Assembly (NCBI GenBank): GCA_963575745.1
Contig: CAUYUJ010020527.1
Location: forward strand, 402,964 to 466,963
Reading direction: 5' to 3'
DNA from: Prorocentrum cordatum
Lineage: Eukaryota > Sar > Dinophyceae > Prorocentrales > Prorocentraceae
Length of the DNA: 64,000 bases
This document shows positions 20,461-33,200 of this stretch, in pieces. The notes beneath the pieces are model-generated. The model was not told where the DNA came from. It searched no databases and saw nothing but the letters and a program-made list of their open reading frames with translations. The translations under genes were made by a program, and so were the position numbers. Within the stretch, counting starts at the first letter, position 1. Every line of letters begins with the position of its first letter.

Positions 20461-20640
20461 AAACATGCATCAGCCCGAGCAACTCACACCACGAGAAGCC
20501 CGAACGACTCACACCAGGACGAAGAGCCCGAACGACTCGCACCACGAAGAGCCCGAACGACTCACACCAGGAAGAAGGGCCCGAACGACTCACACCAGGA
20601 CGAGAAACCCCAAACGACTCAAATCACGAGGAGCGCTTTC
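20461..20640 (+). repeat. 25-29 bp satellite, block 2
   Basis: The same CCCGAACGACTCACACCA unit as block 1, about six copies, in the same orientation 450 bp further on. Confidence 0.8.
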
Positions 20641-20860
20641 TCTCCCTCCTCCTCCGCCTCGTCCTTCTCCCGCTACCCCCACAAGGAGGATGTACAAGGA
20701 GGCGGGAGGAAGGAGGAACAGGGGAGATATGCGGGGCCAAGCGGACACACGCCTGAAAAACACGACTGTCGGCATGCTTCGCAAGAGTTGCTGCTGTGAG
20801 ATGGGCTGGTGGGGATACGCGAAGCGTGAAGAATTGTGTATGCGTGTACGTATGTACGTA

Positions 20861-21079
20861 ATGTAAGTGTGTATATATATACACACATACACACATATAT
20901 AATGTGTATGTATGTATGTATGTATGTATGTATGTATGTATGTATGTGTGTGTATGTATGTATGCATGTATGCATATGTATATGTATATGTATATGTATA
21001 CGTATATGTATATGTATAAGTATAGGTATATGTGTGTATATATATAGTGTGTGTAATATGTATGTTTGTGTGTGTATAC

Positions 21080-21171
<92 letters not shown>

Positions 21172-21188
21172 AGAAAGAGAGAGAGGGC
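20861..21188. repeat. Compound microsatellite (TATG, TA, GA)
   Basis: TATG (20900-20945), TATATG and variants (20965-21060), TA (21075-21112), then GA (21113-21186). Confidence 0.9.
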
Positions 21189-23850
21189 TTCTGGGGGGTC
21201 CGTGAAGCACTTTGTGGGTGCTTCTCGGGGAGGCATCTTGGGGTCCTTTGGGGGCATCGTCGAGGTTCTCCGGGCAATCAGAAAGCGATGTTCTGCAATC
21301 TGAAGCAATCGATTGGCTGTCTTGGCTGCGTGGAGGCTCCGCTTGAGGCCACATTGGGGCAATCCGGAAACCTCCTGGGGCCTCCTTGAAGCAGTTTTGC
21401 TGCATCGAGAGCACTGTTCGGCTATGTTGGGGCCCCGTGTGCGTCTCCTGTGAGCCTTTTGGGGCCTGGTGGGGGGCCTTGGGGGGCCTCGTCGGACCAG
21501 TTGGGGGCTCTTGGGGCCTCCTGTGGGCCTCTTAGGGCGGAAAACTCTGCTGTTGGGTTCTCGTTCCCCTTCTTGGGGTTCTCTTGGGGCCTTCCCAGGC
21601 CGTCTTGGGCGCCTCGGGCACCGTCTTAGGGCCCTCGTGGGCCGTTTTGGGGTCCTCTTGGAGGCCTCTTCGGCTATCTTGGAGCGGCCGTGGAGGGCAC
21701 TTGGGCCGTTTTGGAGCGTCGGGATGCCAAAAGGCTGGGAACTCTAAAATCCATCAAAAGCCGATGGGAAGACAATGATTCTTGGAACCTCTTCGGCCTT
21801 CTGGGGAGCTTCTTGAAGGCCTCTTGGGTCCCATTTGGGGGCCTCTGGAGCTTCCTGAAAGCCTCTCGGGGTGGAAGGCTCGGATTTTCGGTTCGTCTTA
21901 CCCCTCTTGGGCCTTGGGGCCATATTGGTGCCCTCTCGGGCTGTCTTGGGCCCTGTTGGAGGCCTCTTGGGCTATCTCGGATTGGTCTTGGAGGCCTTTT
22001 GGGCTGTCTTGGAGCGTCAGGACGTCGAACGGCTGAAAACTCGAACACCAATCAAAAACCTATGGCGTAGCATGGAGTTTTGCTTCTTGGGGCCTTCCTG
22101 GGAGGCCTCTTGGATACTCTTCGGCCCCCTGGGGGGCTTCTTGGGGCCTCTTGGAGCCTGTTAGGGGCTTCTCGGGGTCTTCTGAGAGCCTCTCGGGGTG
22201 GAAGACTCTGATTTTCGGTTCGTGTCAAACCCTGTTGGCTCAATCTTGGGGCCGTCCTGGGGCCCTCTCGGGCCGCCTTGAGCGCCTCTGGCGCCGTCTT
22301 GGGACCCCCGTCGGCTGTCTTGTGACCGTCTTCGAGGCCTCTGGGGATGCCTTGGAGCGGAAATTAAAATCTCTTGGGCCGTCGTGGAGCGTCAGGAAAC
22401 TCAAAAGGCGAGAACTCGAAAATCGATCAAAAACCAAGAGACAACAAATTAGTTGTGCCTCCTGGGGCTCCTTGGGAGCCATCTTGGAGACCTCTTGAGG
22501 CGTCTTGGAGGCCTCTCGGACAATCAAGGACCAATTCTGGGGTGATCTCGGGCGGTCATTGGTCGTTTTCGTTGTCTGGAAACGCCAGGGCCGTCTTCGG
22601 GCGACTTTACAAGGCCCCCAGCGCCACGGCAAGGCCCCAGGGCCCCCGGGTGCGAAGGCCCCGTCCCGGGTCCAGCCTCGTGCCCGCGGCAGGGCGTGCC
22701 TGGGCCGTCTCGGCGCCCTTGGGGGGCCTGTTGGGGCGACATTGGGTGTCTGAAATCCATCAGAGACCTAAGGTAGGACCTAAAGACAAGCAGTGATTTT
22801 GGCGTCCCTCTGGGCTGTGTTGGAAGCCTTGTGGGCCGTCCGGAGGCCATCTGGGGGCGGCCCTGGGCTGTCTCGGCGCCCTCTTGGAAGCCTCTCTGGG
22901 TGATTTCTGGGTGTCCTGGACCGTCCTCCTTCAATGTCGGCGGCACTGGCCGTAAGACTTCCTGGGGACATGATTTGTTGGGGTGTCGTTCGGCGCCTCC
23001 GGAGGCTTCGGGGCCTGACGCGTTCCCGAGCGTGGCGGCAGGTAGCGCTGCTTGGGACTCTCGTTTTTTATCCAGGCAGGCGTTCATAAACATGGTTTGG
23101 GGAGAAGGCGGCAACCCGAGAATCATGTTCCCGGGAAGCTTTCCGGGAGCATGATTTGTTCGGCTCTCTTAAGAGGGGGGGCCTCTGGGGGCTTACCGAG
23201 GGGCCCTTTTTGGCCTTGTCGGCAAGCCTATTGGAACCATGGTTGGGACGGTGGGCGGAAGCCCAAGGAATCATGTTCCTGGAAAGCTCTGGGAAATACG
23301 ATTTACCGAGGTCTATTGGGGGCCCGCAAGGGGCTTCCCTGGGGGGCCCGTGGGGGCTTGTTGGGGCTTCCAGGGGGCCTCTTGGGAGCCTCACGGGGCT
23401 TCTTGGGAGCCTCCTGATGGCATCCGGGGGCGTCCTAGGAGCCTCTCAGGCCGGAGACCTTGAAATGTCGCACTCTTCGGGCCCTCTTGGGTCGCTCTTG
23501 GGGCTCTCTTGGGGCGCTCTCGAAGCCCTGTTGAATTATCTGGGGAGCCTCCTGGGCAGTCTCTGGTCTTTCCTTGGGAGCCTCTTCGGCCGTCTTAGAG
23601 CGATCTGAAGGGCCTCTGGCGCCGTCCGGGGCCGTGGGGAGGCGGAACATGCGAGAGCGCAAAAATGCGGGGCTCTTTGGAATGGCCTCTGGAGGCGCTT
23701 TTAGGATGTTTTGGCGGCGTCGTCGGCCGTCCTGAGGCCATCTTCGGCGTGTCCGGGGCCTCTTGGGGCTGTCTTAGCAATCTTTAGGGTCCTCTTGGCG
23801 TGTCGTGGCGTGTTTGGGAGCGCGCCCGGGCAGTCCCGGGAGCCCTGGGG
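21189..23850 (-). repeat. Long 10/11-bp array, reverse orientation, with higher-order spacers
   Basis: Reads GGGGCCTCTTGG on plus, i.e. the GGCCCCAAGA unit on minus, for about 2.6 kb. Two kinds of AT-richer spacer recur. One begins GTCNGGANNNC and runs into AACTCKAAAAT near 21718, 22016 and 22388. The other is GGAAGRCTCKGATTTTCGG near 21872 and 22198. The spacing of 300-370 bp indicates a higher-order repeat. Open frames arise from the unit and are not treated as genes. Confidence 0.75.
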
Positions 23851-23990
23851 GCTGTTGAATGCTAGGTGTTATCTTGGAGACGGAGGCTGTTGAGTGCAGA
23901 GTGGCGCGTGCTCCGCGGAAGGCGGGCGAGCGGCCAGGCGGGCGGCGGGCGGGCGGGTGGCGGGCGGGCGGGCGGGTCGGGATTTGAATG
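23851..23990. repeat. Dispersed GCTGTTGAGTNCAG repeat, copy 1
   Basis: GGGGCTGTTGAATGCTAGG and GAGGCTGTTGAGTGCAGAGT, about 38 bp apart, then GCGTGCTCCGCGGAAGGCGG. The same series occurs at 36485-36610, also beside a reverse array. Confidence 0.65.
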
Positions 23991-23994
23991 AATC

Positions 23995-24240
23995 CCACCA
24001 GCCCTCTGGGCGTCGGTGGTTGAGGGCGTTTCCTCTTCCACCCCTCCCTCTTCCCCTTAGGGAAAGGGTTTACCCCTCCCCCTACCCCCTCCCCATGGAC
24101 CTGGACGGGGGGGGGCGTGGGTAGTTAGAGCGTCCAAAACGGCCTCGGCGAGGAAGTCAACATCAATGATTTTAGTAACGTTTTGGCCCCATTTTGGCCT
24201 CCTGGGGGGGGGCGTAATTAAGGACACCCCTTCGTTGACC
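23995..24240 (+). repeat. Dispersed head repeat, copy 2
   Basis: ACCAGCCCTCTGGGCGT, CTTCCCCTTAGGGAAAGGG, CCATGGACCTGGACGGGG, GCGTCCAAAACGGCC and ATCAATGATTTTAG in the same order as copy 1, followed by a forward array. Confidence 0.7.
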
Positions 24241-24500
24241 GATCTCCTCCAAGATGGCCCCAAGAAGCGCCCAGGAGGCCCCAAGAGGTCCCAAGATGGC
24301 CCCAAGATGGCCCCAAGAGGCGCCCAACAGGCCCCCAGGAGGCCCCCAAGAAGACCCTAAGCGGTCCCAAATGGCCCCCCCCGAGGCGCCCAAGACCCCG
24401 AATAGCCCCCCAAGACCGCCAAGAGACCCCCAAGACGTCCCAAGAGGCCACCAATAATCGCGCAAGAGATACCCCAGGTGGCTCCGAGAGGCATCCAAAA
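24241..24500 (+). repeat. 10/11-bp array, forward
   Basis: GATGGCCCCAAGAAGC, GGAGGCCCCAAGAGG and similar units. On the minus strand one frame gives seven-residue repeats such as GASWGHL and GAILGPL, because two 10.5-bp units equal seven codons. Confidence 0.75.
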
Positions 24501-24745
24501 GACCTCTGGCCCTTGTGCTTGCCCTCCTCTTCCTCCTGTTCCTCCTTCCTGCTCCTGCTCCTTCTCTTCCTCCTCCTCCTCCGCCGCCTCCTCATCCTAT
24601 TCATCCTCCTTCTTCCCACTCCCTCATCCATTCATCCATCCATCCACCTCCTCCTTCTCCTCCTCACTCCTCTGCACGGTTCGGCCGTCACCCTCTTTGC
24701 TGCCGCACTTCCCTGATCACCTCAACTCGCCTGGACATCGTTTCT
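24501..24745. other. Pyrimidine-rich TCC tract
   Basis: Plus strand rich in TCC/TTC triplets with an ATCC repeat near 24627-24645. Open frames are Ser/Pro/Leu low complexity. No gene supported. Confidence 0.5.
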
Positions 24746-25184
24746 GGATGGGCTGGTGGGGATACACTTTTTTAATCTGCGGCTCAAAGGACGACTCCAG
24801 AGAGCGGGTCAATCTCGACAGGGGCGCCAAGCAAGACGATTGGCAACGAAGGCACATAGGCCAACGCCGCAATGCACATGCGAGGGACAAAATGAACCTC
24901 ATTAGAGCCGACCCAGGAACGGAAGACGGCAGCAGAGTGGAAAAACTGGCGGAGGGTCGCACTGTGGCGCCAGCCCCCGCCGACCAAGCTTGCGGATGGC
25001 GGGAACAATGTGCGGGCAGCACAGAGCCCCATGAGAGGCACCGCCAAACGCGGCGAGGAGGAACATAAGGGGGGACAGGCGCGGGCGGCGACGAGGGGAG
25101 GGGGGGGGGGAAACAAGGCCTCACTCACAGAACACCTCACGTGCTCGAAGCCAGGTGCGTCAACGAATGCCGGGCGTCGGCAGC

Positions 25185-28100
25185 CTAGTCGTCAGAGTCC
25201 CAGCTTGTACCTTCATTGCCACGGTGGTTGGGGGGAACGCTGCGAAGTACCACGTCAGAACCACCCGGCGGGAGACCTGCGGACTTGCCCGTGGGGGAAC
25301 CGCTGGGCTGTCGTGAACCACGTGCGCCGTTCACCGTGGAAAAGGATGTTGGCGTGATGCGTGCGCTGGCGACAAGTCCGACCGGAGGAAAGGGGCGATG
25401 TCGCAAGCGAAGCCGGGGGCCGGCGGGGCGGGCCAGCCAGGTGTGGGCACAGAGCTGCCAAAGGATGGACCACTTGTACAGGAACCCAGTCGCCTCAGGC
25501 CCACCCGCCGCGGCCAGCGGTGATCGCGTCCCGCCGCGGGGATAGGTGTGACCATCTCGGAGCGTGCGCGCGTGCGTTGCCACGATGGGGGGAAGCCGAG
25601 TGGCGTGGTGCACCACCCCGGCGCGCGTGGAGGAGGGGGGGGGCGCAGCCGATAGCCGCAAATCTTGTAAATAATGGAAGAGGGGAGAGGGGCAGAGCTG
25701 GTGGGCCAGGTGGCGGCAGTGGCCGCAGAGGATCCAACACAGTGTTGCAAGTGTGGTGCACATGGGGGGGAAAGTGCCCGACAGGTGGGGGGGGGCGACT
25801 CCACCTGGCCGGGGTCACCGTAGGTAGTGGTGCGGAAGAGTGCGGTGCGACTGGTGGAGCACCTGGGGTGGGCCTTTGGCCTGCAATCCCAGTCATCCAA
25901 AGTGAATGCCCAATCGGACAAAGACGGGCCATTGTCCGGTGAGAACAAGGCCAAAGGGAACCGTGGGGGTGGATTATTTCAGCTGGCCCCTCACGGACTA
26001 TGAAGCCCGCGAACAAGCGTGGGAGTCTAAACGCAGTGTGGTGGAATAGGTGCACCTCAGCCCCCAGAGGTGGCACAAAAGTATTAAGGCCTCGGCCTGT
26101 CACTGCGGTGAAACGAGTCCCCGTCGTGAAAGGGCCACCCACGGAAGCGGTGGCCCGTGGGGGGCAGCCGTCCGTGCGGTCTTTATCCCTCACCAATTGC
26201 ATGCCTGTGCGCAGCAAAGGGGCGGTTGAGGACAATAGGGCTGCCGACCCACTGGGCCCCGCATGGCACAGAGGGGTCCCGTATGGCCCACAGGGTCAGC
26301 GCGATGGAGGCTGCCCCCAGCTGCCCGAAGTCGTTGTGTCCAGAAAGCAAGCGTTGCGTTCCGTGACGGGCTGAGTGGCAACTCGGAGTATTGACATGGC
26401 GGGGGGGGAAGAAGGTCTTGAGCCGCAGACGAGCTGCGCAGGCCAGCCCTTGAGAGAGCGGGGAAAGGGCAAACGTGCAGGTGGGAACGCGAGTAGCGCA
26501 CATGACGGCTGTTCCCAGTCAGGAGGGCCGACTCCCCGGGCCAGGGGGGGAGGGGGGGGACCAGGTACCCAGTGGCGGGTCCCTGTCGCGCTCACTTGGG
26601 GGCGGAGTCCCATCCCCGATGGCGCTTGTCAGCATAGTGGTTATCCCCTCTGGGGGAAGACCGTTTCCCCCTGGCCCTCCAGTCTGCGTCGACCCATGTG
26701 TCCTGCTGGTGGTCCCACCCGTCCCAGGATTGCCATGACCCCCAGGGGGCGGCCGATCCTGATGCGCCTGTCTGTGTGGCGACTCTGTAGTCGGTGTACA
26801 GTGGGGGGGACCATGTAGCCTCTTTGCTCTCGTTAGCCCACGGGTTCCAGCGTCCGCCTCCAATGGGCCCTCCCGAGGCAGCTGCCTGCGAGGCGCCTTT
26901 GTCGTCGGCGGGCGGCGGGGGGATGCTGGACGCACCATTGTCCTCGTCGGCCCATGGGTTCCAGCGACCGCCTCCGATGGGTCCTTCGGGGGTGCGTTTT
27001 TTTTTCTTCTCGTGTCGCGCTGTATGAGCCTGCGCTGCTTGTCCATGATGTTTGGCCATTCAACCTGGAGCTGGTACTCCTTGTCCATTCTGTAGGCATC
27101 ATAGCCTGCCTGCTTTGCTCCATGCCTGGAGGAAGTCGTCGCACTGCTGCGCCGTATTCTTCCTGGGGTCGGACTTGATGTTGACCCATGTGCTCCCTTG
27201 CTTGGTTCCTGCCTTACGGAACCAGGCACTCCAAACTCCGTTGAAAACACCCCCCAGCGTCTTCTGCAACCTTATCATCTTGTCTGGTGCTGGCTCGTCC
27301 TTTGTGACATTTGCTTCGTTGATGGGCCGCAATGACATGGGGAGACCACCCATGCGGTCATCGGGGCGCGCAGGTGGGATCGCTGCTGACAGTGTGTCGC
27401 GCCCCCGCCCCGCGCTGTGTTTTTGCCTGGGTGAGCTGCGGGGCGGAGGGACAGGGCGACCTATGGAGGTGTCCTCGGGAATAGTGGGAGGTCGGCGGTT
27501 TGCTTTGTTTTCTTTTCCGTTAGCCTGAGCTTCCTGCCGTCGCTGACCGCGTCTGCGAAGGCCCGTGCATACGGGTGCCAGGCTTGCGAGTCGACCCTCA
27601 GGGGGGGTTGGGACCACAGGGGGGGAGTACTGCGGGCGGACTCACGGTTGTTGGGTCCTGGAGGGTTGGCATCATCTACCTGGTGTGCGGAGCTGGCCTG
27701 CACCTCGGAGTCGGAAATGTCTGGTGGGCTTCCGTGCGCCCGGCCGTCCGGTTCGGATCCCTTGTTGGACTCGTCCCAGTCGATCCCTTCATAGTCGCCG
27801 CCGCCGCTTCCGTACTTGTATGGGGACGGCACGTCTCCTGCGTACCCGTCGGACTGGCCTGGTGCGACGGGTTGCTGGGGGAACGCGTGGCCAGCTGCGT
27901 GTAGAGAGGTAGGGTCAGACGGTTCCTCTTGGGGTCTGTTCAGCCAAATGGCTGTGGGTGGACCTCCTGTATCAGCGCTACTGGTTTTTGCCACCTTGGG
28001 CTGGCCAGCGAGGAGCTCTATCGTTCCTCCTGGTAGGTCATCCTCCATCCCTGAAAGAAAAAGGGTGGGTGTACTCAATGGCTGTCGGTGGGGGCACTGT

Positions 28101-30291
28101 CCTTTCTGATTGTCGAGTTTGTCTGCGAAGCGCTTCCATTCCTCCTGGTACTTCGGGTTGCTCTCCACTAGGTGTGTGACAACCCTGGCAGCCGCGGCCC
28201 TCTGTCCGTCCCAGGGGATGCGCGGGGGATGCCCGTTGCTGGGTATGTCATCCCCGTAGATAGTTGCCAGAAAGGGCACCAAATTTTCGAGGGATCACCC
28301 CGATTCGTCGGTTACCTCGCCCACGATGTCTCTTCCCAAGCGTTGCGCGTGGGCTGCCCAGATGGTGTAGATTGTGTGGCTCCACTCAATCAGGTATTTT
28401 ACCAACGCACGGACAGGGCCTCTCGACTCGTCCCCTGCCAGACGGTGGGTGGAGTGTGTGGGGAGTGACGGCGCAGTGGGGGGTGGTAGGTCGGGAGGCG
28501 AGTAGCTGAAGGTGGCCCCTCCGGCTGAGGCCCCTTGTGGCTGCCTGGTGGGGGGCTGTGTTGACCGGCAGTCGCCTGTTGGAGTTGGCGTGTCGGGGCC
28601 TGCGGCTGGCGCGCGGCTGGTTGTGGAAAGGTGTGCGGACATGTCGTAGATGCACCATTCCTCTGTGATCTCGTTCATGGCCGGCCTTTTGGTCGGGGAG
28701 GCTGGGTATATCTCGCTGGAGCACTGGTCAAGTATTCGATCGAGGACGCTTGGGGCGATGTCCCAGATGTGAACCAGGCACCTCCTGCATGCCCAGCCGG
28801 CGTTCCACTTCCTCTGGATCCACAGCAGGGGCATTGCGTCCCACGGCGGGAGGCCTGTCTGCTCGTTGCAGTCAGCGTCTGCCTCTGGGCGCCAAATGAA
28901 GCAGCCAAGGGCTGGTGAACCTGGCGACCACTCTAGCAAGGGGGAACAGGGGGGACAGGTGTCACAAGAGGCCGAGTACAGTTGGGTGAGGTGTACTTCG
29001 GTGCCGAACCTGCCGTCGGTGAGCCTGTGTGGTGGGAGTGTCGTGCCTGCGCTGGCTGGTTGGAACTGGCGCGGCGTGCGCATGGCGAGGTTCTTCAGAG
29101 AGGTTGGGGCTGGGGCGTCGGTAGGCTGCCCGAACTCCAGCGGTAGTCTGGACAGGGAGGGGGGAGTCCTGGCTCTCTTGCGTGCGCGGTCGTCGTCCAC
29201 TCTGCGCTTGTACTCCTGTAGTAGCCACTGCATGGACTTCTTGGTACTGCGCTCGGTTGTGCTGGGTACGGGGGCGTGTATCCCCTTGCTTTCCAGGGAG
29301 CTGACCCAGCATTGCTCGCAGAGCCACCTGCAGTTCTTGCCCTCCGTGTGCGCCTGAACTCGGTTCTGGGCTAGGAGTTCCCGGGTGTCGTCGTCCTCCC
29401 AAGTGCCTGCTGCTCCATGCAGTCCTGTGTTGGTGCATCCGTCGCAGTTGTAGGTGGCGTCCTTCTGCAGCCTGCAGAAGCGGTCGTCTCGAACGATCGG
29501 GGGGGCAATGTTGTTCCTGGGGCCGGGGGGGCCGGGATGTCCTCGTCGAGGCGGTGGTTGGAAATTGCAACCCCGCCCCCTATGTACTGCAGGTCCTCCA
29601 TGGTGTGTGGACTGCCAAACCCCACGTCTGATCCCGTCAAGGCCTTGTGCAGCTGGCAGATGGAACAGTCTCCACTGCTTAGCTGCTTGACGTTCGCGGG
29701 CTGGACTATTGCCTCCAGTGCGCGTAAGGGGGCCTCGAGGGTGAAGACATGCTCCTGCGTTCCCGCCCATGTCCTGGGGCACTCGTGCTCAGCTGCAATC
29801 TCGTGGTGATGAGCGTATGTGGTCAACGTGCTGATGTGGTGAATCACCTGCCCTAACTTGGTGTGGAGGGAGGCGAAATCCGCGAGCTGGAATCCCCACG
29901 TCTCAGCGAACTGGGCGCGGAACTCTTTGTGGGCCTCCTGCCACGGAGGGCACAGGTCCATCGCAGCTTCTATGGGGTCGCCCGTGGCCTCTGGGAATGG
30001 GAAGGGCCAGAGTGTAGCGCGAGGCTCACGCAGCTGCAGCATCATCACCACCAGTAGGACTCTGAGCGTGGGGGGGCTGAGGGGCTGCCCGTCGCCTCCT
30101 CGTAGGGCATGCGTGAGATCTGTATCGATCGTATCGGGGCTGAGAAGGGAGTGCAGATGCTCCATGCCCGGGTGCATCCTGTGGCGTTTACACCAGCAGG
30201 TGTTGCTGCTCCAGGCCGCGGGGAACTGGGGGAGCGTGCCCCGGGGGGTGCGACGGCTTGAGGGCTCGGGGCGGCGATTGTTCCCGACCAT
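25185..30291 (-). pseudogene. Downstream part of the helicase ORF, Cys-rich, function unknown
   Basis: Continuation of the helicase reading frame across several frameshifts (near 30050, 29500, 28290, 27470, 27100, 26520 and 26200). Complex, non-repetitive translation includes WGFQLADFASLHTKLGQVIH (about 29870), SSGDCSICQLHKAL (about 29660), then YNCDGCTNTGLHG followed 35-40 residues later by CRWLCEQCW (about 29300-29450), a possible zinc-binding segment. WACRRCLVHIWDIAP (about 28780) and CWILCGHCRHLAHQLC (about 25730) are further Cys/His clusters. A plausible natural C-terminus is GTSWDSDD near 25190. I do not recognise a known domain. The absence of long clean frames shows it is decayed or carries indel errors. 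Confidence 0.5.
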
Positions 30292-33200
30292 GTGGGGCAG
30301 TGTGTGGGGGGGGGGGGGTCATAGGTGACGCCTAGCTGCTTGTCGTGCCATGGTGTGCCCAGTCCGAGGAGCCAGACCAGGGCCGCCCACGTGCGGTTGT
30401 ACACGAAGTTACTGGCATCGATTCCGACTTCCACGTCTAAGCAGTACCCTAGGTGACTCCAGGCCTTCCTGTCTAGGCTGCCCGGCTGCCTGGGGGTGGC
30501 CCCCATGTGCCACTGGTGGGGATGTAGTCCGGACACTGTGTAGAGAATGATGCACGATGTAGGGTCGTCAACCAGCTTCCGTATGCTGTCTGTGAGGGCA
30601 GCACTCAGCGTGTCCCACGAGAACTGGGGGTCGAGTGGTGCTGCGATGCGGTCTGCGAAGCTGCTCTCCATTCTGGCTTTGGCCTTCTTGATGGCGTCGT
30701 CAAGGCCTTTTATGCTGTCGTCCCCTGTGTGGGTGGGAGCGGGGGGAATCCACGTCGTAAGGTCGTCAATGGGGTCGAATGCCTTATCGATTTGAAGCAG
30801 CGTTCTCTTGCCCAAGTTGGTCCCCTGGGAGCGGACCCATAGTTTGGCAAGCCTCCCGTACTCCGAGAGTTCCCTAAGGTGAGCTCCTGTGGCAGTGCCG
30901 GACATCCTTCCATCCCCGATTATGACCACATTGGTGGTGGCACGTGTGATTGCAACGTTCACTCTGTTGGGATTGTCCATGAAACCCCACTCATGCCAGC
31001 TGTTGGATCGTGTGGTCAGGTATGTAACTAGGCCGGCCTCCCCACCCTGGCTTGAGTCTATGGTGGAGATGGTGAGTCTGCCGTTGGCGAGGTATTCTTC
31101 CGCCACTTGACGCAGCCCCGGGATGCGTAGGCCGATCCCAGTGAGGGGGGAACTCCATTGCTCGGACACGCGTTCGTGCCCCTTGAAGTCGTCGTCGCGT
31201 TCGGGGTGTGTGGTGTAGTCACTTGCTTTGGCTGTTCCACCTTTGCCGCTTCCTTTCTCCTTGGTCTTGGTCTGTCCCAGGGTGCCGCTGATGCTGCGTC
31301 CTGTCTGGGGCCAGCCGTTCTCAAGGACGGCGCACTGCAACTGGTAGCCAACCACGACGCGCACTGTAGTACCCTTTCCCATGGCGGGCAGGAGCGCACG
31401 CACGATGTCCACTGTCTGCGCGGCCTCTGGGAGGTTCGCGTAACCTGATGAGTGGAGGTTGGGCGAGACCTCGAGGGAGGGGTTGTCGACCAGGAGAAAC
31501 TGATGCCTCTCCTCTGGACGCTGGGGATGGGGCTGGAGGTCCCTCAGTAGCTTCTCCAAGTCCTCCGAGGTGGTGGCAGTGGCTTTGGCCAGGTCCTCGA
31601 GCCTCGCACTGTCCCAGGGCAATATCTCCCGCCATGGTAGTCCTTCTACCAGCGGTCTTTGCCTGAGGGGGTCGGTGAGACCTGTCCGTATCGACTTGTT
31701 GTAGAAGACCACGTTGGGCCAGGACAGGAGAAGGGGGTGCATGCGGTAACAGAGGCTCAGTTGCACCACTGCTGAGGTGTCCTCACCCAACGCGTTGTGC
31801 AGCCGGTCAAATATCGAGAGGCACAGCCCGCGGTCGGCCGCCTTTCTGGAGAGGACGGTGGGGGGGAGTTGTTTGGGGTCGCCGACCAGCACCAGGTGCC
31901 CGCCTGAGCGTATGACGCTGTCGAGAGACATTGCGGCCATCAGTTCGTGAGCATGTCCTGCTTCATCAATAATGAGCAGGGCTACGTACTGGTGCAGCGA
32001 GTTTGAGGGACTCTGCTGCCTCATGCGTGGCGATGATCGTCTTTGCGTCCCTCAGCAGCTGCGCGCGGAAGGCGACGAATTCCTTCGAGGGTCCGCTCTG
32101 GTGTGGGGGGCGGTTGTGTGTTCTATGAAAATGTCCACCTGGTGTGAGCGGGCCAAGCTTCTGCGCAACTCGTACATCTTTGGCCAGCCTGACGCACCTG
32201 TTGGGGAAGCAAGTCCCTTGTGCCAGTCTGCCTGCCTCGTGCGCATCCCCTAGGCCGAGGGCAGGCTGGTCGGCGGCTGTGTTCGACCCTGCGGTGAGGG
32301 CCACCGCCTGTCCGTCGGGGAGCGAGCTTGCCCACGCGTCCATGGTGGCGACTGAAAAAACCGTTTTCCAGTCCCGGGAGGCCTGGGAACCACCGTAACG
32401 TGGTGCTGTATGGTGGCGACAAGGGCCTTCGTGGCATCCTCGTTGAGTCGGTGGCGTCTGGCGCCCTCGTCCAGAGTGGTGATTGGGAGGAGATTTCGGA
32501 CCCGCTGAACTACCTGACCCGTAGCAAAGTCGACCTCCTCGTCGGGGGAAGGGGTGTCTGCTGGCCCCTCGCTCTGCTGCAGTTGATCTGCCGTGCTACC
32601 ACTCTCATTTGCCGGGGGTAGGCCGGGTGCCTGGGCCCTGATGGTGGCCTTCGCCCGCGGGAGGAGGGAGCTGCCGCACGTCCTAATATTTTCTACGTCG
32701 TTGGCCCGCAGCCTGTCCTTTCTGTCGATGGTGCGGTGGTTGAGAAGGAAAGAGATGACGTCGAGTGGGGTGCCCACCAGGTCGCCAGGGGCCTGCTGCA
32801 GCTTGTAGATCTCGCCGATAGCAACATAAATCCGCTAGTAGTGCAGCTTGGGGGGAGCTTTGTCCACTCTGTACAACACGTCACCCTCCTTGTCCGGCTT
32901 CGAGTGCGTCCCGTCCGGGAGAAAGTCCTCAGCCTGCCCGGAGTCGCGCCAGGCCAGGGCTTGGTTCCTGATCGTAATCCCATGACTTCGCACTCGTTGG
33001 GGGGAATGGTGCCTCCGAGGTCTGGGGGCCATATGAGTTGGAGGGAGGCAATCTGGTCCGCCGTTGGGCTGGCGATGTTGAGGAGCAATGTCCGTGCCTC
33101 CTGTCCTCCTTCCAACCCTCGGAACAATAACTTGAACTCTATCGGCCATTGCAGGTGCAGCAGCAGCTTTCCGTCCTGGGGGGGAATGCGTTGCGGAGCT

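Noticed and set aside
21189-23850. Gene family with GLLGASW-type repeats
   Set aside because: Frames are short, shift constantly and follow the 10/11-bp array; no start or conserved ends.
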